Both the position numbers and the translations under genes were made by a program. Shown here one piece after another: positions 61,801 through 64,000 of a DNA stretch of 64,000 nucleotides. The DNA comes from Pyrocephalus nanus (taxonomy: Eukaryota; Chordata; Aves; Passeriformes; Tyrannidae): contig CM076260.1 in the NCBI GenBank assembly GCA_038380795.1, positions 6,278,033 to 6,342,032 on the forward strand. The letters run 5' to 3'. A model generated the notes under the pieces. It worked only from the letters and a program-made list of their open reading frames with translations, made no database searches and had not been told where the DNA came from. How positions within the stretch are numbered: the stretch's first letter is position 1; every line of letters starts with the position of its first letter.

Positions 61801-62776
61801 AGCACTCGCCTCTCCCAGCGGGAACCCGGCGCTCGGGAGCGCACGGCCGGCACCGTGCACGGACTCGTCTGCTCCGCCGCTGCCCCAAGTTACCCTTTGC
61901 CTTCAGAGGCTGTTTCCCAGCTAATGCCCTTCCAGCTTCAGATTATTTGTTGTTTACTCGGATTCCTGTCGAGCCAGCGCCAGCTTGCTCAGATCCACCT
62001 TGAGTTCAAGAGCAAGTGCTTTACTCGGTTACACAACTCAGCCGCAGCAGCTGCGGCGTCTGCCTGACACACCGAATTACCATCTCTCCCCAAAATAGAC
62101 GGGATGTAGCCCTAAAGCGCTGACTGGGGAGGGCCGTACCTGGGAAGGTAGATGCGGAGATGAAGCTGCCGGAAAAACATTTCCCTGATAAATCGAGACA
62201 GCTGCCTGCCACTCGCAACGGGGAGTTTTGCTGCCTGGCCAAAGGGTGGCAAGAAAAGCAGCTAGGACGGATGGGTGGATGGATGGATGGATAGATGGAT
62301 GGATGGATGGATGGATCCCTTCCCAGTGCCGAGCTCCAGGAGCGAGACAGAGGGCAGAGCAGGGATCCGCTCAGCCCTGGCTGTGCGGCACAGCCCTGGA
62401 TGGAGGATGCCTCTGCCTGCTCTAACATGGGGATGGGAAGGATGGATATCGCAGGGAATATCGCACCCAGGCAGCGTCCCCTGCCAGGACCTGGGGCTGC
62501 GGGACTAGGGTGGGCATCACACGGCGGAGAAGGCACAGGGGAGCCCCGCACATCCCCCCGGCGCGGAGGGGGTGCCGCAGGACACCCAGATCCACCATCC
62601 CCTGCCCACCTGCCCCCGCACTGCAGCACGTCCCCACCCACCCCGCGGAACACGCGGATGCTGCGCGGGCGGCGCAGCCTCGCACCGATGCCCCCTCGCC
62701 CCGCTCACACACACACACTCACCGTGAAGACACGGGCGAACCCGGCGGCGCTCCGGGTCGCCTCGGCGGCCCCCAT
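28648..62776 (-). CDS. TNFRSF21: TNFRSF21 (death receptor 6, DR6), complete six-exon coding region
   Basis: Type I membrane receptor of the TNF receptor superfamily. In other vertebrates DR6 signals through a cytoplasmic death domain, acts in axon pruning and neuronal and oligodendrocyte death, binds amyloid precursor protein, and restrains T- and B-cell responses. I joined 62776-62723, 57031-56377, 54679-54182, 39460-39195, 29953-29734 and 28877-28648: 1923 nt, 640 residues plus stop. The human protein is about 655 residues. Order along the protein: signal peptide about 1-28, four cysteine-rich domains 59-203, Ser/Thr-rich stalk with N-glycosylation sequons at N239, N265 and N270, transmembrane helix about 338-357, death domain 403-491, Pro-rich linker 500-517, conserved tail ending SHLPDLL. 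All five introns are GT-AG and frame is kept at each junction. No internal stop or frameshift was seen, so the gene looks intact. The family assignment rests on my reading of the protein; exon borders are inferred from frame, splice signals and similarity to mammalian DR6. Confidence 0.96.
28878..29733 (-). other. TNFRSF21: TNFRSF21 intron 5 (0.86 kb)
   Basis: The shortest intron, from donor GTACCA to acceptor CCACAG. It contains a poly-A run at 29393-29408 on the plus strand and otherwise nothing recognisable. Confidence 0.8.
29734..29953 (-). CDS. TNFRSF21: TNFRSF21 coding exon 5 (Pro-rich linker and acidic dileucine-like segment)
   Basis: 220 nt, phase 0 in and phase 1 out, with acceptor CCCCCCAAAG and donor GTACCA. 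It encodes residues 492-564. First comes a PSPxSP-type proline-rich run (about 500-517), then the conserved LTVEPSP, then [20 protein letters not shown] (536-555), which is close to mammalian DR6, and finally FITK. E538-A-E-P-L-L fits the [DE]xxxL[LI] sorting pattern. The donor is weak (C at +5), but the next exon joins in frame to give KEKKDTV as in mammals. Confidence 0.93.
30800..31072 (+). mobile_element. CR1 LINE fragment, 3' end
   Basis: Sense copy with TTTAGATTGGATATTAGGAA, AAAGGGTGGTCAGGAATTGC, GACCTGATGACCTTAGAGGT and the terminal ATGATTCTATGATTATGAAT. It is a subtype distinct from the other copies and lies in intron 4, antisense to TNFRSF21. Confidence 0.87.
32776..32799. repeat. 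Poly-T tract in intron 4
   Basis: 24 consecutive T, followed 40 bp later by an A-rich run, which could pair as a hairpin. Confidence 0.9.
36298..36460 (-). mobile_element. CR1 LINE fragment, 3' end
   Basis: AGAATGACAGAATGGTTTGG, CAGGGACACCTTCCACTAGA and TTTCCAGGGATGGGAAATTT in reverse orientation, with a deletion in the CATCTAGTTCCAACC part. It lies in intron 4, same strand as TNFRSF21. Confidence 0.85.
39195..39460 (-). CDS. TNFRSF21: TNFRSF21 coding exon 4 (death domain)
   Basis: 266 nt, phase 1 in and phase 0 out, with acceptor CCCCCCGCAG and donor GTAACG. It encodes residues 403-491, essentially the whole six-helix death domain, through which DR6 contacts adaptors such as TRADD. Visible landmarks are [13 protein letters not shown] with Trp418, [17 protein letters not shown], and [19 protein letters not shown]. 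It is the most conserved part of the protein and nearly identical to mammals over the domain. The exon is GC-rich compared with the surrounding intron. Its position, 14.7 kb downstream of exon 3 and 9.2 kb upstream of exon 5, leaves it isolated between the two longest introns. Confidence 0.96.
40565..40677. repeat. (TA)n-rich tract left of the solo LTR
   Basis: ATATATAAATAAATACATAC and TATATATATATATA runs that extend to the LTR boundary. Confidence 0.85.
40678..41446 (-). mobile_element. Solo LTR of an avian endogenous retrovirus (sense on minus strand)
   Basis: A 769 bp element with TG...CA ends, starting TGTGGCGGGTTGATCC on the plus strand and ending AACCCAATACA. It matches a LTR family I know to be frequent in bird genomes. 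The likely sense is the minus strand, where it opens TGTATTGGGTTTGC and has an ATTTAAGAAAGGGG TATA-like region near 41265. Flanks are agata and atata, a 4-of-5 match that fits a decayed 5-bp target duplication typical of class III (ERVL-like) elements, though the flanking TA-rich DNA weakens this. There is no internal retroviral coding sequence, so it is a recombination remnant. It lies in intron 3 in the same orientation as TNFRSF21. Confidence 0.8.
41447..41620. repeat. (TA)n-rich tract right of the solo LTR
   Basis: ATATACACACACC, then TATATATATTACATATAC and related sequence. Together with the left tract it indicates that the LTR inserted into a pre-existing TA-rich region. Confidence 0.8.
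42560..42735. repeat. TA-rich low-complexity patches in intron 3
   Basis: Short TATATAG and GATATATC runs, partly palindromic, in two clusters (about 42565-42625 and 42710-42730). Confidence 0.7.
43010..43345. other. Candidate conserved non-coding element in intron 3
   Basis: About 335 bp without repeats, with CpG retained in an A/T-rich context and repeated TTTAT cores (TTTTATGCGG, GTTTATGTCAC, TTTATGGC, CATAAACATG) of the kind bound by posterior HOX or CDX homeodomains. It is not coding. Constraint is inferred from appearance only. Confidence 0.25.
44611..44778 (-). mobile_element. CR1 LINE fragment lacking its 3' terminus
   Basis: CTCTACAACCTCCTTTCAGG, TTCTCCAGGCTAAACACC and CATTGCCCTTCTCTGGACAC in reverse orientation, a segment internal to the CR1 3' region. 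The terminal 8-bp repeats are absent, so it was cut after insertion or by rearrangement. Confidence 0.85.
46335..47068 (+). mobile_element. CR1 LINE, longest copy, with decayed ORF2 C-terminal remnant
   Basis: About 730 bp in sense orientation. The first part reads on the plus strand as the end of the CR1 reverse-transcriptase polyprotein ([20 protein letters not shown] at about 46428-46487, and [20 protein letters not shown]), then stops after ALGCPA at 46620. The remainder follows the CR1 3' region to GATCTTTAAGGTCCCTCCCA and a worn terminus. It lies in intron 3, antisense to TNFRSF21, and has no functional RT. Confidence 0.9.
52978..53028. repeat. Short 20-bp tandem repeat (about 2.5 copies)
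   Basis: Unit GAAAAAGTTATYACAAAYRG repeated with few changes. Confidence 0.75.
54182..54679 (-). CDS. TNFRSF21: TNFRSF21 coding exon 3 (stalk, transmembrane helix, juxtamembrane region)
   Basis: 498 nt, phase 1 in and phase 1 out, between acceptor CTTTCACAG and donor GTGAGC. It encodes residues 237-402. The N-terminal half is a Ser/Thr/Pro-rich stalk with three possible N-glycosylation sites (N239, N265, N270) and is poorly conserved; most of the length difference from human DR6 falls here. It then enters the conserved [10 protein letters not shown] segment, a transmembrane helix (about 338-357, rich in Val and Leu), and a basic stop-transfer segment ([11 protein letters not shown]). Cys356 at the inner membrane face matches the position at which human DR6 is reported to be palmitoylated. 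The exon ends in [12 protein letters not shown], which leads into the death domain. Confidence 0.95.
54680..56376 (-). other. TNFRSF21: TNFRSF21 intron 2 (1.7 kb)
   Basis: Bounded by donor GTAACG and acceptor CTTTCACAG. It contains no recognisable interspersed repeat and no credible coding exon. The open frames in this stretch are short and resemble nothing I know. Confidence 0.8.
56377..57031 (-). CDS. TNFRSF21: TNFRSF21 coding exon 2 (signal peptide end and all four cysteine-rich domains)
   Basis: 655 nt, entering in phase 0 after a pyrimidine-rich acceptor (TTTTCCAG) and leaving after one base of a Gly codon at donor GTAACG. It encodes residues 19-236. Eighteen cysteines lie between C59 and C203 in the TNF receptor spacing (for example [31 protein letters not shown]), giving four cysteine-rich domains. 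Several stretches, such as [12 protein letters not shown] and [12 protein letters not shown], are nearly identical to mammalian DR6, which makes this the most diagnostic exon. Sequons are at N133 (NDT) and N211 (NMS). The ligand-binding ectodomain is therefore carried by a single exon. The open frame continues into the intron past 56377, but the similarity to DR6 stops at the splice site. Confidence 0.95.
60132..60240 (+). mobile_element. CR1 LINE, 3'-terminal fragment
   Basis: AGTAACCTGGTCTAGGAG, GGAACTAGATGATCTTTAAG and terminal ATTCTATGATTCTGTGA in sense orientation. It lies in intron 1 and is about 110 bp long. Confidence 0.88.
60420..60522. repeat. (ATAAA)n pentanucleotide array
   Basis: About 19-20 uninterrupted ATAAA units over roughly 100 bp. 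The perfection suggests recent expansion and likely length polymorphism. The opposite strand reads TTTAT repeats. Confidence 0.97.
62268..62316. repeat. (GGAT)n tetranucleotide tract
   Basis: About 12 GGAT-type units with two single-base interruptions, in intron 1 just inside the CpG island edge. Confidence 0.93.
62706..62718. repeat. Short (CA)n run abutting the intron 1 donor
   Basis: On the minus strand the donor reads GTGAGTGTGTGTGTGTGAG, so the repeat starts within the splice signal itself. Confidence 0.9.
62723..62776 (-). CDS. TNFRSF21: TNFRSF21 coding exon 1 (start codon and first part of signal peptide)
   Basis: Eighteen whole codons, [18 protein letters not shown], then the donor GTGAGT. 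The start sits in a near-ideal Kozak context (CCGCCACCATGG). Upstream in the same frame there is a TGA at 62842-62840 and no other ATG in between, so the protein cannot extend further N-terminally in this exon. The hydrophobic core of the signal peptide is completed by the first residues of exon 2 (LLMLLGTA), which splices on in phase 0. The exon is inside a CpG island. The N-terminus is shorter than in human DR6, where about 40 residues precede the mature protein. Confidence 0.88.
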
Positions 62777-62839
62777 GGTGGCGGGGCCGGGGGTGGGGGG
62801 AGGCTGCGGGCGAGGCGCTGCCCGTGCAGCCGCGCTGCC

Positions 62840-62881
62840 TCAGGCGGCGGGGCGCGGGGCCGGCGGCGGCCGGGCGCCCAT
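62840..62881 (-). other. Possible upstream ORF in the TNFRSF21 5' leader
   Basis: An ATG in strong context (CCCGCCATGG) at 62881-62879 opens 13 codons, rich in Pro, Ala and Arg, ending at TGA 62842-62840. It is in the same frame as the main start but stopped before it, 64 nt upstream of the main ATG. It matters only if the transcript starts upstream of 62881, which I cannot show. If it is transcribed it would be expected to lower translation of the receptor. Confidence 0.4.
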
Positions 62882-62885
62882 GGCG

Positions 62886-62935
62886 GGGGCCGGGCCGGGC
62901 CGGGCCGAGCCGGGGCCGGGGCCGGGCGGGGCGGG
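62886..62935. repeat. GGGCC-type tandem repeat in the 5' leader region
   Basis: Successive GGGCC and GGGGCC units on the plus strand, with many G-runs able to form a quadruplex. The TNFRSF21 transcript would carry the C-rich complement. Confidence 0.8.
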
Positions 62936-63089
62936 GGCCCTGCCGCCCGCCGCGCTCCCACCTGCCTGCGGGGCCGCCGGGCTCTGCCGGCCGGGCGGCG
63001 CCACGTGGGGGCGGCGCGGCGGGGCCGGGGCGGGGCGGCGGCCGTGGCGTCACCCGCCCGCGCGGCGGCGGCGGCCGAGGGCGCCCTCG

Positions 63090-63810
63090 CGTGCCCCCGA
63101 AATATCCCGTGGCCCCCAAAATATCCCGTGCCCCCACCGACCCTGCCGGACCGAACCGTCCTCTGGCCCTCAAAATATCCCGTGCCCCCACCGACCCTGC
63201 CGGAACGGACCATCCTCTCTGCCCCCATAGCCCCTGCGCCCTCAAACGCCCTGTGCCCCCCAAACAGACGCCGTGTCCCCACAGCTCATGTGGGCACGAA
63301 CCATCCTGTGCCCCCCCCAAAACATCCTGTGCCCTCAAAAACATCCTGTACCACCAAGCCGTCCCGTGCCCCCACAGCCCCTGTGATCCCAAACCCTCTG
63401 TGTCTCCAAGTCATCCTGTGCCCCCACAGCCCACGTCTCCAAATAATCCTGTGCCCTGACAGCCCCCTGTGCCCTTAAACCACCCTGTAGCTTCACAGCC
63501 CCTGTGGGCACAAACTATCCTGTGCCCCCACAGCCTCCTGTGTCCCCTCAACCCTGTGCCCCTGAACTATCCTGTGGCCCTGAATCCCCTGTAAGCCCCA
63601 ACCATCCTGTGTCCCCAAACCATCCTGTGCCCCCAGAGCCCCCGTGTCCCTAAACCCCTGTGCCCCTAGAACCCCCTGTGCCCTCAAATCCCCTATGTCC
63701 CCACACATTCCTGTGCCCCTGCATACCCCTGTGCCCCCACACCCTCCTGCGCCCCCTCACCCTGTGCCCTCAGACCCTCCTGTGTCCCCCACCTGTGTCC
63801 ACCCAATCCA
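63090..63810. repeat. Degenerate C-rich minisatellite upstream of TNFRSF21
   Basis: Loose repeats of a unit like CATCCTGTGCCCCCACAGCC, spaced about 18-20 bp, for some 700 bp. The proximal end (63100-63215) has a much better conserved 55-bp repeat containing AAATATCCCGTGCCCCCACC. The plus strand is strongly pyrimidine-rich. Long open frames through it on both strands are a by-product of repetition. Confidence 0.88.
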
Positions 63811-64000
63811 TGGGACAGCAGTGGTTTCTATTCCCTTGGTGGTTTTGGTTGGGTGGAGCTCAACTGTTTCATGGCTGAGAGCACAGAGAAATTGCAGCAG
63901 GATGGGTGCTCAGCACCATGAAATCTTGGGGTGGCATTTTTGTTTGTTTTGTTTTTCTTGTTCTCTGGTATCAGATAGATGCACAGAAGAATGTTTTTTT
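63811..64000. other. Sequence upstream of the minisatellite, nothing recognised
   Basis: Unique-looking sequence with a T-rich part near 63940-64000. No gene start is visible before the window ends. Confidence 0.5.

Larger units (their letters stand above)
57032..62722 (-). other. TNFRSF21: TNFRSF21 intron 1 (5.7 kb)
   Basis: Donor GTGAGTGTGTG at 62722 and acceptor TTTTCCAG at 57032. It holds a (GGAT)n tract, the (ATAAA)n array and one CR1 3' fragment, each listed separately. The remainder shows no exon-like ORF with recognisable similarity. The A/T-rich part at 58300-58530 has short A and T runs. I see nothing further to annotate. Confidence 0.8.
62777..63110 (-). promoter_or_regulatory. 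TNFRSF21: CpG-island promoter and 5' leader of TNFRSF21
   Basis: Very GC- and CpG-rich sequence surrounds exon 1; the whole island runs from roughly 62520 to 63110. It contains GC-box-like GGGGCGGGGC near 63027-63038 and a similar run near 62925-62935, a palindromic E-box CACGTG at 63002-63007, and a CRE half-site CGTCA at 63048-63052. I see no TATA box, as is usual for island promoters. The transcription start cannot be placed from sequence. Human DR6 has a leader of a few hundred bases, so most of this interval may be transcribed. Confidence 0.7.

Noticed and set aside
62295..63478. Several frames above 180 codons on both strands across the CpG island and minisatellite
   Set aside because: High GC and tandem repetition remove stop codons by composition; the products are Pro, Ala, Arg and Gly repeats, and the true minus-strand exon 1 lies among them.
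1..64000. tRNA, rRNA, CRISPR or bacterial-type operon features
   Set aside because: None seen. This is vertebrate nuclear DNA with one spliced gene.

Overview
This is a window of a bird nuclear genome. The evidence is repeated CR1 LINE 3' ends with the avian-type terminal motif (ATTCTATGATTCT-like), one solo LTR of a family that recurs in bird genomes, few and short interspersed repeats, compact introns, and a vertebrate gene whose protein is close to but distinct from the mammalian one. I cannot name the species or order from the sequence alone.

The window holds one gene I can support: a complete TNFRSF21 (death receptor 6, DR6) on the minus strand. Its six coding exons run from the start codon at 62776 to the stop codon at 28650-28648. 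Coding exons (minus strand, 5' to 3') are 62776-62723, 57031-56377, 54679-54182, 39460-39195, 29953-29734 and 28877-28648. They sum to 1923 nt (640 residues plus stop), all junctions keep frame, and every intron is GT-AG. The protein reads signal peptide, four cysteine-rich domains, Ser/Thr-rich stalk, one transmembrane helix, death domain, Pro-rich linker and conserved C-terminal tail. The start codon is fixed by a strong Kozak context and by an in-frame stop 64 nt upstream. The first exon lies in a CpG island of about 600 bp that is probably the promoter and 5' leader, and a short upstream ORF precedes the start. Outside the island (63090-63810) is a degenerate C-rich minisatellite with a period near 18 bp.

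The 3' UTR probably ends near 27.43 kb at an AATAAA on the minus strand. From there to base 1 I found no gene. This 27 kb is intergenic DNA with CR1 fragments, simple repeats, one doubtful ERV-like insertion (669-2184), and a few stretches that look constrained but non-coding. The introns hold further CR1 copies, including the longest one (46335-47068), which keeps a decayed piece of the LINE ORF2. Intron 3 carries a solo LTR (40678-41446) set in TA-rich sequence. Intron 1 holds a long (ATAAA)n array.

No previously undescribed multi-gene system is visible. The most useful leads concern TNFRSF21: its upstream ORF, weak splice donors, a conserved dileucine-like motif, the promoter-side minisatellite, and possible non-coding elements in intron 3 and in the downstream desert.
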